DNA of 64,000 nucleotides from Paracentrotus lividus (taxonomy: Eukaryota > Echinodermata > Echinoidea > Camarodonta > Echinidae): NCBI GenBank assembly GCA_940671915.1, contig CALNVZ010000674.1, forward strand, positions 32,883,504 to 32,947,503, read 5' to 3'. Below are positions 1-11,402 of this stretch, one piece after another. Below the pieces are notes generated by a model. That model was not told the DNA's origin. It searched no databases and worked only from the letters and a program-made list of their open reading frames with translations. The translations under genes were made by a program, and so were the position numbers. Positions within the stretch are counted from its first letter, which is position 1, and each line of letters opens with the position of its first letter.

Positions 1-1
1 T

Positions 2-2840
2 TTGGCTAGGGGCTGATCTATTAATAAATATTCGCAATAAATTATTCTCATGTGTGAATCTTTTAGTTTAGACGTTTATCTTTTTTAATCGTATTTATGC
101 TTGTATTCAAGCACAATGTTGAGAAAAATACCATACACTTATTAGTAACAATAATCTTAATTAAAAAATAAAACATACGATAAACAGGACAAATATTGAC
201 GTTTTTGGTTAAAAGTTAGTGTGTCGCGAATACTTGGTAGTATGTCCATATAATTGGTGAGAAAGATATTTTCACAAAGAAACAATTAGTTGATAGCCCT
301 ACACGATTATTATATCGATTGGAATCCAAACAAATAGTTTAATAGGGAGAGTGGGTAGTTGGAACACGGGGTTAGTTGAAACATTGTAATTTTCTTGAAC
401 GTCTATAAATATATTTATGCAAATCTACCCTCAGGTGTTGCTATTAGCAAACGGCCATCCACCACATTTTAGACAGCACACATGCTTCAAGCCTCGTGAA
501 GTTTAGAAAGCATGTTGTTTTTTCACCTTCTGAGTAATTTTGTCATTTTTACAAATGTTTTATTATCTCAGAAGAAGATCATTAAGTAAGTTGGCCAGTT
601 TTTGATTGTTACAAACAGTTATACCAAGCTACAAAACAAGGTTAAATATATGGCATTGTTGTCCCTCTTTTGTGCTGTAAGCTTAAAAATGTCAAATGGG
701 CCTCTGGGTAGTTGGAACATTTTGGACGGGTTAGTTGGAACAGTTACTAAGTAAATAGGTTTCTACTGAAAAAAAAAATAGAAAATCACATAATTCAATA
801 AAGTGTTCCGAAATATTCTATACATGTATATTAGTGCACATTGACAATTTTATATTGTTTTAACAAATATATTGCAGAATGCTACTTCACAGGACTTCAG
901 AATATCTGTATGTGTGTGGATTATATCAAGTGTAATAAACATGAAGTTAAAAAAAAACTTGAACACCAATCTTTAATATTTAATTGGAATCAATAAAGCA
1001 AGTTAGCTGAACCAGCAATAATGTTGCAGGTATTTTAAATATGATTTCATATGATGTAATGCACAATGTTTTCAACTTACCCCCATACCCTGTTCCAACT
1101 AACCCCGTGTCTTGGGGTTAGTCGGAACAGCTTGACATGGTTCTTGTTGAAGATGGATTTTTTCCGGAACCATCAACTAAGTTTAAGAATTTTATGGGGG
1201 TACCTTTGTAGCATACAGATATACACTCAAGCTGATTGTTTATTGTTTCTTGAAATAAATCCGCTTTGTTTTAGCGGCCATTTTCGTGAAAATGTTCCAT
1301 ATAACCCCGCTCTCCCCTATACATGTAAGCCATTTAATACCTATGTAACCTACGAATACATTAGCTGTTACCTACGAATACATATGTTTCTACCTCTTCT
1401 ATAAACAAAAGTAATGGGCGGATTCCAATTTTTTTAGGTTGTTAATGAGGAGTCATTCTTTTCTTTTAGTAAGATATGACATACCTTAATTAGCGTCGTG
1501 AAGAATTAAACAATGCAAACTGACACAACCCATGTTTTCAAACAGATTGTCTTAAAACTATAACTTTAATGAGATATGCAAAAAACAACGAAATTAGGAG
1601 CACAAGCCCTGCCTCTACCGATTTTAAACTATTGTTAGAATCTATATGATGGATGGAATGACATATTGGAAGGAAAATGTATATTAGGAGGCAAAATTCT
1701 GACTGTTTCACATTATGTACGTGAATCGTAGGTAACATGCAACAGAATATGTTTTTTTTACCCCTCTGCCACAAAGTCAATTTGGAGATTAAGCGTGGCA
1801 ATTTATCACACGGATAGGTTGATATGTTGACATTTAGGTGGTCAAAGGACTAAATTCATCAAAGAGGTTCTAAATTTGGACTCAACTTTTTCGCCGTGTA
1901 CATGACCAAAAAGTTGAGTCTAAAATTAGAACCTCTTTGATGATTTAGTCTTTGACCCACATATAGTCAACATTATCAACCTATTCGTGTAATAAATTAG
2001 CCACGCTTAATCTCCCAAATTGGCTATGCTGGCAGAGGGTAAAGTATAAAACATATTTTTTGCATGTTACCTACGAATACACGTACCCTAATTTGATACA
2101 GTCAGATTTTACCTCCTAATATTCATTTTCCTTCCAAAATGTCATTCCATTCCATCATAAGATCTTAACAATAGTTAAAATCGTAAGAGCAGGCTTGTGC
2201 TCCTAATTCCCTTGATTTGCCATATCTCATTAAAGTTATAGTTTTAAGACAATCTGTTTGAAAAACATGGGGTTGTGTAAGTTTGCATTGTAATCTTCAC
2301 GACGCTAATTAAGATATGTCATATCTTACTGTAAAGAAGAGAGAATGACTCCTCATTAAAAAACCTTAAAAAATTGGGAATCCCCATTTTCTTTGATAAT
2401 AGAAAGAGTAGAAACATATGTATTCGTACGTAAACAGCTAAATGTATTCGTAGGTAACATTGGTATATCTGGCTTTCATGTATTATTTTAAACTATTGTT
2501 TGAATCCAATTGATATAATAAATCGTGTAGGTATCAAACTAACTGTTTCTTGTGAAAAATATCTTCTCAGTCAATATGATGGGAACATACTGCCAAGTTA
2601 GAGAAACACTAACTTTAAGCAAAAACGTCAATATTTGAGTCCTGTTTATCGTATGTTATAATTTTAATCAAATTATTTGGTACTAGTAAGTTAAGGTATT
2701 TTTCTGAACATTGTGCTTGATAACAAGCATAAAAACGATTAAAATGATATAACGTCTAAACTAAAAGATTCACGCATGAGAATAATATATTGCGAATATT
2801 TATTTTAATAAATATTAAAATAGCATCAGCCCCTAGGCAA
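2..2840. mobile_element. Fold-back element with about 0.93-kb inverted arms
   Basis: The sequence from position 2 is repeated in reverse complement ending at 2840 (TTGGCTAGGGGCTGAT against ATCAGCCCCTAGGCAA). Pairing continues with small indels to a centre at 1898-1901 (GTAC). The right arm is 941 bp; the left arm is the same length once the nested element at 342-1320 is removed. No transposase is visible, so this is a non-autonomous fold-back transposon or giant MITE. The left edge coincides with the window start, so the target-site duplication cannot be judged. Confidence 0.85.
342..1320. mobile_element. MITE-like element nested in the fold-back arm
   Basis: This 979-bp block is absent from the equivalent place in the right arm (about 2465-2490). 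Its ends are inverted: ATAGGGAGAGTGGG at the left, and CCCCGCTCTCCCCTAT at the right. Inside, GGGGTTAGTTGGAACA-like motifs recur in both orientations near both ends (about 355-390, 705-745, 1093-1130). The reading frame at 1066-1404 runs across its edge and is not a gene. Confidence 0.8.
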
Positions 2841-5208
2841 CAATAAAAAATGAATTAAATATATTCTGTCTAACATAAATACTTTAACACAATTCGAAAA
2901 AATGTTAATCAAATGTCTTTCAACGAACATTACATTATAGATGTAGATCGCCTTTTTAATGATTCACCATCTGTATAGGCATTCTTTCATCACGTTTATC
3001 AGATATATATTATATAAGCATGAAACCATAAACGAACAAAATATTAGCTATATTTCATTTTAAATCTAAATTCATTATTATACTTCCTTTAATTTTTTTT
3101 AAAATGTTTGTATTGTATAGTCGTATATATCTAGGCACTTACATGCATATATGATTATTCCCATTCTGTTTAATATCTTATTCCAATGATACTATTTGTG
3201 GGTAACAGTGAGTGTCTTGGACTGTTTTGAGTTAAATATTCATTATGTTAAAAATATAATTGACTGTTTCTTTATATTATGATTGATTATTGGAAGAAAA
3301 ATAAAGACCTCTTGCTCAAACGTAACCCAAATCAAAAGTATTTTGAGAGAATATAATACGTCAAATGAAAACATAATCCAGGCTGAATACCAACCAAATT
3401 GAATTTCTGCTGCCCACTATATGAATTAAAAGGAGAGCGATATACGTATGCATCTGTCACTTTTACGTCATTTTCATTTTCATGAAGAAAAAAAAAATGA
3501 AAATAAAGTTCAACTTTACTCTAATCAACATGGTTCGATAACTTATGAAATTATGAGTCAGAAGTATCGCATAAAACCCCAAGTTGGAAATTAAAAATAA
3601 CTTAAAGAAAAGAGGCAAGTTGCTTTGTATTGAACTCCAGATTGCACAATTCGTTAATAAGAAACATAAACACATTAATCTAAAAGAAAAAAGGATAAGT
3701 CGTAAAAATTAACGTTTAGTTTTGTTTTTATTTTTTTTATAAGTAATGAAAATCCATCTCAGTAAATATTATTCATTTCGTATTTGAAATAAAATTAAGA
3801 AGGTTAATTCACATCTGTATGTACAGATATGTGCAATCGGGCAAACGTGCCTTGAATGAAATAGGAGAAAAAAAAGATTGGTAATCCCGAATAATACAAT
3901 TAGCTATAATTGGGAAACTTTACTTACAAATGCTGATAATCACAAATACATAAAATAACTTAAATTATTGCGGTCCAAATGATTGTCCCCCCATTATCCT
4001 AATTGGGACTTTTCTTCCTTTCCAATAAATAAAAATCAATGTGAGGTTAATGTAAAGCCGAAAATGACAAGTTTACGTGACATTGTTACCTACGAATACA
4101 CATTGTTACCTACGAATACACGTGACGCCACTGCTGGAAATGTTTATCCCATGTTTTATTTATTCATAAAAAGCTATAATTTTTTGTAATTAAATCTGAA
4201 AGAGTTTCCCCACTTGATAAGCGCTACGAAATAAATTAAACTTGATAATAACATTTTTTCAGAGCAAAATTACTTCTCAATAATGTTAAATAAATAAATA
4301 TTATTTTACATTAATAAGGAAAATGTCAAAACATAATGAAAACATAAGATTTCTAAACAAAGAAAATTATCACACATTATCCTATTTATATGACAATGAA
4401 ACTACAAAAGTTTGTAATGTTAGTCACAAGACAAATTACTTAAATATATGCCAAAACACGCTATGCATACTTGTATTTCGTAGGTAACATTTGGATGTCA
4501 AATGTTACCTACGAATACAGCACTTATAAGGAATATATCAAATACTATTGTTCAAGAGTGATAAAACTTTGCACACGTCTGTAAGACATCGTTTGTCAAC
4601 TTTCCCTACAATATTTGTCACTAATCTTTTAAGGTATAGAAATGGCATGTGGTAATAGGTGTATACGTAGGTAACTGAATTTTTGACCACATGAAAAGTT
4701 TGGACCTTTGACTCTTCTCCAGATTAACAAAGAAAGCAATGTCATGGGAACAATACATGTCGATAGGGAATGGTGAGGCGCCTCTGTACGACAATTGCCA
4801 GCTGTACTTCGTTATATCTAGTATGGTTTATAAGCTTTTAAAAAAGCTGTATTCGTAGGTAACATTCAAATTACCACTCGAAAAAAAATTCCAGAGATTG
4901 TTTGGATTGCCCTATATTATTCAAATTTGGTACAATTTCTCCTGAGATGTGTGCCATCCTAAAATACAACTTGAATTTAAGTTATTTTATGATTTTCTTT
5001 AAAAAGTTTGGTCGCGGAAAAAAAATGGCATGTTTTTAAATTGTAAAAAAAAAAAAGTTCACTCCAAATGAAGTTGGAACAAATGCGGCACGAATAAGTT
5101 CACCGGTGCGGATACATAAAACGCAAAATTGAGGTTCCTACATTTTTTGGATTTTTATTGGCCTGAACAAGATCAAAAACACCGTGTACACTTTCGCTGG
5201 AATCGACC
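2841..5208. other. Gene-free stretch with scattered 16-mer repeats
   Basis: I see no coding exon. The DNA is AT-rich. The only structure is the recurring GTTACCTACGAATACA motif between 4085 and 4864, described separately. Confidence 0.6.
4085..4864. repeat. Cluster of GTTACCTACGAATACA motifs
   Basis: Exact + strand copies lie at 4085-4100, 4105-4120 and 4504-4519. Inverted copies or variants lie at 4472-4488, 4660-4675 and 4849-4864. The 4472-4519 pair forms a hairpin with about 20-bp arms and a short loop. The same motif occurs in the fold-back element at 1345, 1367, 1722, 2066, 2419 and 2443. Repeated subterminal 16-mers of this kind often bind a transposase; that role here is inference. 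Confidence 0.75.

Positions 5209-5258
<50 letters not shown>
5209..5258. repeat. (AT)n microsatellite
   Basis: About 50 bp of nearly perfect AT dinucleotide, directly before the left arm of an inverted repeat. Confidence 0.95.
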
Positions 5259-5261
<3 letters not shown>

Positions 5262-5563
5262 GTAAGAAAATGGTGAAGAGAATAATAGTTGACTTAGCTC
5301 AAATCAAACTTCCCCAGAGCTATCGTCCCTTTTTGGATAATTTTCATTTTTATTTTTTATTTTTTTGGTAGATCGAAAAAATGTCTCCGCCGGAATCGAA
5401 CCGGGCCTCCAGCTTTGAACGCCGGTGCCCTAACCACTTGACCACAGAGACTGGTTAGTGGTTAGGGCGGACCCGATCGATTGACCGTCAGATAAACAGA
5501 TTCTCAACCTCACCAATTATTGTTTTCTTTGTCGGGGGTAGATGAGTTTTTGAACAACTGACC

Positions 5564-5602
<39 letters not shown>

Positions 5603-5690
5603 ATCCAAAAAGGGAGGATAGCTCTGGGGAACTTTGATTTGAGCTACGTCAACTCTTTTTCTCTTCACCCATTTCTTTCACAATTTATAT
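5257..5690. mobile_element. Inverted-repeat element with tRNA-like core
   Basis: The arms 5257-5343 and about 5600-5690 are reverse complements over about 90 bp, sharing AGCTCAAATCAAA.TTCCCC and AGAGCTATC.TCCCTTTTTGG. The core carries a tRNA-like sequence, a partial inverted copy of part of it (5451-5470), and a poly-A run at 5564-5590. This could be a composite SINE/MITE. Confidence 0.75.
5383..5451 (-). tRNA. tRNA-like sequence or pseudogene, anticodon reads TCA
   Basis: Read on the minus strand, GTCTCTG and CGGAGAC form a seven-pair acceptor stem with one wobble. An A box (TGGTCAAGTGGTTAGG) and a B box (GGTTCGATTCC) are present. A five-pair anticodon stem (CCGGC/GCTGG) holds the loop GTTCAAA, giving anticodon TCA. 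The T stem has one mismatch at its base. The D arm resembles tRNA-Glu and tRNA-Asp. Its position inside an inverted repeat favours a SINE or MITE passenger over a working tRNA gene. Confidence 0.55.
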
Positions 5691-5757
5691 AAAAAAGAGT
5701 TGCCCATTGGCTGTTGTATGTGTATTCTCTTACACTTATATATATATATATATAATA

Positions 5758-6236
5758 ATTTTAATTTGCCTGATACTTACCTTGATATTCCATCCTTCAA
5801 TTCAAAATACAAAAAGGAAGAATGTTCAAATTCATTTTCTCTTGTGCATTATAATTGTAGAAGCTTACCATGCAATTTTGATTATTTTGATATGTATCTT
5901 AACAGTCTTTATCATGATTTTAAAGTAATAGGTCTAACCGAGACTTGGTTGAATTCTTTGTCACCTTTGAATTTATACTCTCTTAGTGATTATAATCTCA
6001 CATGCAATAATAGAAAACAAAAACGAGGTGGTGGGACAGGAATTTATATTCATAACTCATTGAAGTTTTCCGTAAGACATGATTTACTTATCCCTACCGA
6101 GTCCTTCGAAAGTATTTTTGTTGAAATATCGAACAGTACCAAGTGCAGGAAGACTATCATTGGTGTTATATTTCCATCAACTGTTCATAATGAAAATGGT
6201 GTCCCTGTCCCTTTAAAATTAAAAAAAAGCGTCTAA
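5758..6236 (+). pseudogene. LINE endonuclease (APE type) N-terminal part
   Basis: The frame encodes hallmarks of the exonuclease-endonuclease-phosphatase fold of LINE ORF2: an NCRSL motif, then GLTETWL with the metal-binding Glu, then GGGTGIYI. It stops soon after IIGVIF, where the YRPP-type motif and the catalytic Asp/His motifs should follow, so the C-terminal half of the nuclease is lost and the enzyme cannot be functional. The frame is also open upstream to 5700, but that part is microsatellite-derived and not considered LINE. Confidence 0.75.
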
Positions 6237-6273
6237 TTACACCGCCAAATTCACAAACTTTTTTTTTTCAAAA

Positions 6274-6480
6274 TTGAGTAATATTGACTGGAAATGCATA
6301 GTAAATGATAACGTTAACGAGATGTACGAAACATTTTTGGATATATTTCAAAAGAATTATGAAGAAAGTTTTCCATTAAAATCTTTTAGTTGTAATAAGA
6401 GAAACAGGAATCCATGGTTAACACAGGATCTACGCAAAATGTGTAACAAAAAACGTCAATTATATAATATAATAATATAA
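6274..6480 (+). pseudogene. LINE ORF2 linker between endonuclease and RT
   Basis: This short frame has the FP.K...PWLTQDLR pattern seen just upstream of the reverse transcriptase in CR1-like ORF2 proteins. A stop follows. The protein then continues in another frame through about 6483-6830, ending near the RT start. It is a broken piece of the same ORF2. Confidence 0.65.
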
Positions 6481-6698
6481 ATTAAATAAATACATTAAAA
6501 ATCCAAATACTTACCGTAAAGAAGCTTATAGGACGTTTCAGAATTATGTTACTAATAAACTAAGACATGCCAAAAGAGATCATTTTTATAAAAAGTTTAA
6601 TGATACAAAGGGAAATACTAAATCAACATGGAGAATTATCAGTGATCTTTTGAATAAAAACCATAATAAAGAACATAATAAAATAGATTCTCTCCAAG

Positions 6699-7784
6699 TT
6701 GGGGATGACATTGTTACGAATAAACAGAGTATTGCAAATTCTTTTAATGACTTTTTTGTTAGTGTTGGAATGTCATTGCAAAAACCAAAATATAGATCCT
6801 ATTCAAAATATCACCTTCGATAATTATCTTGAAATGCCAAATGATCACTCCATTTTTTTCAAACCTATAACAAAATGTGAAATATTATCAATAGTGGACA
6901 AAATGAAAAGTAATACCAGTTCCGGCATAGACGATATAGATATTAAAGTTGTAAAAAATGTAATTTCTGTTATAAATGAACCATTATCTTTTATTTTCAA
7001 TGCTTGTCTTACTAATGGTATCTTCCCAACAAAAATGAAAGTTGCACGTGTTACACCCATTCATAAAAAAGGGAATAAAAATAATGTTAACAATTTTCGG
7101 CCAATATCCGTATTACCAATTTTTTCCAAAATATTAGAAAAATGCATGTATAAGCGGTTAGATGAATTTTCAAACAAACACAATATTTTACTTAAAAATC
7201 CATTTATATTTAGGCATGGTCATTCAACAGCGACAGCAATACTTGATCTAATTCATAAAATTAATGATGCTATAAATAACAAGGAATATGCTTTAACTAT
7301 TTTTATTGACTTAACTAAAGCCTTTGACGTTATTGTTCATTCAATTTTACTTCAAAAATTAGACTATTATGGTATAAGGGGAACTCTACAACACGTTACT
7401 AGTTATCTCACTAACCGTAAGCAATTAACAGTCATTAAGGGCATTTCATCGTCACTAAAAGAAATAAAATGCGGCATGCCGCAAGGTTCCATCCTCGGCT
7501 CTCTTCTCTTTTTACTTTATATAAATGATTTACCATATTCCACTCAAAATTTACAATATATTCTGTTCGCTGATGATACTAGTGTTTTTTATAAAGACTC
7601 AGATTCCGAAAAGTTATTTAATTATACAAATAATCAACTTGTGAATATTAGTAATTGGATGGAAGCAAATAAACTATTTTTATACATAAACAAAACATAT
7701 TATATATTATTTGGCACTCGAACCAGCATCAACGATGATTTAAGTATAGAATATAGAAATATAAAAATAGAGAGAGTTTACTGA
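6699..7784 (+). pseudogene. LINE reverse transcriptase domain
   Basis: The frame carries the RT core. It shows the SGIDDI motif at about residue 75, then FRPISVLP, motif A FIDLTKAFDVI with its catalytic Asp, the GMPQGSILGSLLF motif, and motif C FADDT with both catalytic Asp. The core looks largely intact, but the frame is joined to neighbours only through frameshifts, and a stop at 7784 separates it from the C-terminal domain. In the living element this protein would nick target DNA and reverse-transcribe its own RNA. The first residues before about 6790 are probably out of frame. Confidence 0.85.
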
Positions 7785-7789
7785 ACTAA

Positions 7790-8490
7790 ATTTTTAGGTA
7801 TTCTTATAGATGACAAACTGTCCTGGACCAACTATGTAGATAGCCTATGTAAAACAGTGTCAAAAAGTATTGGTATTTTGTATAAACTTCAGTTTCTTCC
7901 CCAAAAAATCTTAAAATTGTTATACCATTCCCTTATATCGTCTCATATAAACTATTGTATCACTGTTTGGGGCTTCACAGCAAAGAAAAACATTGCAAGG
8001 ATTCTAACATTACAGAAAAGAGGTATCCGATTAATAACACATTCTTCATATCTATCTTCCAGCAAACCTTTATTTATAAACACTAATATATTACCTATTA
8101 ACGAATTTATATCGCTGGAAACTGCTATGTTTATGTTTAAGTTACTAAATAATATGCTTCCTGAAGTTTTTAGTAATTATTTTACCATGAATTATTGCAT
8201 CCACAATTACAATACAAGAAATGCACATAATATTCACCCCCCCCCCTTTTAATCGAATTGCATTAACACAATCTTCCATATTTATAAAGGCTCAGTTCTA
8301 TGGAACAACCTTCCCATCTCCCTTAAGAATAGTAGGACAATATATCAATTCAAAAGACAATGTAGGCAATATATTTTTCATCAAATGTAATAAGTTACAA
8401 AATGTATTTTCCAGTTTTCTATATTCCCTTCCTTTTTTCGATTATATATTTTTGTATCTTGTAATCATATTTCCATTCTATGTATCCTAA
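7790..8490 (+). pseudogene. LINE ORF2 C-terminal region
   Basis: Pieces at 7790-7860, 7857-8252 and 8221-8490 continue the RT thumb and C-terminal region. HINYCITVWG and LQKRGIRLI are typical of the region after the RT in CR1-like elements, as is YNTRN near the end. A run of nine C at about 8238-8246 sits at the frame change from 8252 to the next frame and may be the cause. About 170 bp of 3' untranslated sequence follows. Confidence 0.7.
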
Positions 8491-8658
8491 GTTTAAACCA
8501 GTTTTTGTTTTGCATGTTTTTGAGGATCATTTCCAGCAAGCCGTTTATGTGCTTTTTATGATCCTCCCACCAAAGATATTTTGTATTACCTTGTTTGTTT
8601 GTATATTTATATGTATGTATGAAATGTTTTTATCTTGAAGTGGAAATAAATGAATTGG

Positions 8659-8800
<142 letters not shown>

Positions 8801-10684
8801 TATATTTCTTTACATTTTTTCTTCGGCTTTATACTGCCCTTATGAATTAATATTTATTAAGAAATGGCAAAGATGATTATTGTATGCAATTTGATTGATT
8901 ACTGTGTTAATTTCACTAACTTGAATTAGTTAAAAATCTTACATGTCTTGAGTTAAATGTAATTATAAGAATACCAAGTAACAATACTTATTATGCAGCC
9001 ATAACGATTGTCAATAAAATCTCATTTAAGCAAAGATTGCCATTTCTGACAGCCATGGTGCGTTATAATGCTCAAAGCTGCAATTATCATTCATATAAGT
9101 CCTCTCTAATATAATCTTCTTTTTTCCCCTTTTCCTTTTTTTTTTTTTAATTTTTTTAAAAAACTATTATTACTATTTCATTTTGCATTTGCGTTCAGCT
9201 TTATGCTGCTCGTATGAATTAATATTTATTAAGACATAGCAAATTCGATGATTGTATCTAGGTTAATTAATAAATATGAAATTAATTATTGCTTCTCAAT
9301 CAAGCATAATCTACGTAGAAGTGAATCGAAAGCTACCATATGCCTTCTTCATTCAATCTTGGTTCGTTATTGCAAAGATATATTGATTGTTGTGAAATAA
9401 TATAACCTAACCATTTTATTGCCTTTCTACTCCCTTCTCTACCACATTATCCCACCTTAAAAAAAAAGGTCTGCCACGTTCTGCCTCTCTCCCTCTCCAT
9501 CCTTCTTCTCTCTCCGTCTCCCTCTGTCTCTCTCTTTTCTCCTCATACACACAAATATATACTCACCCACATTCTAACCCACACCCACACCCATCCACAC
9601 ACAAACATACAATATCATCTTTTCCTTAGTTTAATCATTTTCTGTTTATCGGCCAAAGCTACGCCACATTTTTTTCTCATTTCCCCGTTAATTACTGTAA
9701 TGAAGGGTAAATACGAAAAATATGTTATAGAAACTCACGTACACATTATTTTTGTCTTTTTGATTATTGATTCATTCTCCCAACCCTCTTCTTTCTCGCA
9801 TTCCTTTCCGCATATTTCATAGTACTTAGTTCATGTAAATTTAATTTGTAAATACGAAATGTATCAGTTTGTAGCTGCAATCTTGAATGTCTATCCATAA
9901 ACCTGATCAATTTCAATTTCAATTTACTATATTCCTTTTGCAATTATAAACAATGACTATTATCAGATTGTAATAATGATAAGAGTAAAAATAGTAGTAA
10001 TACGAATTCTTCTTTTTTTTCCCCTTTGTTCGTCAAGGCACCAGGTAAGACTAATTGTTTTTTAATATTTTCTCCGCTTATATATAGCGCTTAATACATA
10101 TATCCACCTCGGTGTTTCTAAGTGCACATTTTGGTTGCATATTGCATGTTTGTCACAAATATACTCTTATGTTTACTGGTTTCAATCACTAATAATGTAC
10201 ATGTATATGAAACCTAATTTGATCATTTTATATACAATGTGTAGTTCACTTAAATTAAACATTGCGATATATAAATTCTCACTGCTCTTATTGATTTGAA
10301 GTTATCAGTAGAAACGTAGCTATTATAGTAGCCTACCGAAGATTATGCATTCTTATATCTGTTCGATATCTCGACCACCAAAGTGTCATGTTTGATATTA
10401 TTCGATGACAACTCTACTCCACTACGTACAAAATTGCGATGGATACCAATCCTAGCACAAAACCTACGAAAGGATTACAAATTATTTAGATAGGGCCTAT
10501 ACATGAAATTAGCTAACACACTTGTTAATGTTTTGTGTCCAAAGTTTAAAACCGAGAACATTATGTATAAATGAATACATGCAAATTTGATAAAAGGGTA
10601 AAAGATATAATAATTGTAATATTTTAAAATGAAAAATCATGAATGTTTATGTTTTCTTTTCAACTATGTTTCAATGAATTGTAG
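8801..10684. other. Gene-free stretch, probably intron or upstream region
   Basis: I see no exon. A CT-rich tract lies at 9479-9540, and a CA/CCCA-rich stretch at about 9544-9610. A 45-bp block around 8823-8870 recurs at 9196-9240 (GCTTTATGCTG...TATGAATTAATATTTATTAAGA), a diverged local duplication. Confidence 0.5.
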
Positions 10685-10975
10685 AAGTCTATGATCATTG
10701 TGACGACGATCAAGATAACATTCATGATTGGATATCATGTGATTCCGATGAGGTAATGAAGATATTATGGGGGTACTGCACATATATCAGTGATTGTGAC
10801 GATGAAACCTATGAGGACGTCTGCCGAGAGGATCGAACATCTGAATATGCCGGTGATTGTGATGGACGAGATGACTGCAAGGTTCGCTGTGGTAATGGAC
10901 ACGGATGGCCAGATCGCCCGGATGGATGTTCAATATGGCCAACCAGATTGAGATGGATTAATGTTGGTTATCTTT
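10685..10975 (+). CDS. Candidate Cys/Asp-rich extracellular exon
   Basis: A 291-bp open segment is flanked by an acceptor (TGAATTGTAG) and a good donor (TTTgtaagtg). It encodes about 96 residues with nine Cys and many Asp/Glu, including SDCDDETYEDVC, DCDGRDDC and CGNGHGWPDRPDGC. The regular Cys spacing and high acidity suggest a disulphide-bonded, perhaps calcium-binding, secreted domain; the first part faintly recalls an LDL-receptor class A repeat, but I do not recognise the family. It enters with one carried base and exits in phase 1. An internal GAG|gtaatg at 10753 could be an alternative donor. It lies 9.7 kb upstream of the mucin-like exon on the same strand and may belong to the same receptor gene; that is inference. 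Confidence 0.5.
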
Positions 10976-11014
10976 GTAAGTGTATATCTATCATCAAAAA
11001 TTAAAACATAACTA

Positions 11015-11310
11015 CAATGCATCCCATGCAGAAAAAAGTAAACCCCACTTTGAGAGTCTCATTTCAAAATTTTAAACCTTATGTGACCTTAAAATTTATT
11101 TCATGATAAAGAGAAACTCATTTTAAACTCAACGATACCAAACTTATACCTGTGTTGTGACGGATATCTAGGCAGTTGGGCATTAAAAACAGGCGTAAAA
11201 ACTGCCCTGTACCAATTTTGGGCCAAAGCAACCCTTGAATTTCAATAGTCCAAGTAATCCTTTGTCCATAATAAATCGAGTCAGGAAGGCTAACCTCAAA
11301 CAAACCAGTG
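11015..11310. mobile_element. Truncated mariner-type MITE
   Basis: Starts with TA then CAATGCATCCCA, followed by GTAAACC.CACTTTGAGAG. It aligns along its length with the complete element at 45671-46079. The right terminal repeat is missing, cut off by a G-rich insertion at about 11310-11360. Confidence 0.7.
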
Positions 11311-11361
11311 GCGGATCCAAGATTCCATCTTGGGCAAGGGGGGGGGGGCGGGCAACATATA

Positions 11362-11402
11362 TAGATGGATTAATGTTGGTTACCTGTGTAAGTGTTTAGC
11401 TA
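11362..11402 (+). repeat. Second copy of an exon end and splice donor
   Basis: AGATGGATTAATGTTGGTTA followed by CCTGTgtaagtgt repeats the last 20 bp and the donor of the exon ending at 10975. It lies just past the truncated MITE. It is either a filler duplication made at insertion or the remnant of a larger duplication. Confidence 0.7.

Noticed and set aside
1066-1404. 112-residue frame
   Set aside because: It crosses the edge of a nested MITE and includes two copies of the 16-mer repeat.
3983-4189. 68-residue frame
   Set aside because: Part of it translates tandem copies of the 16-mer; no other coding signal.
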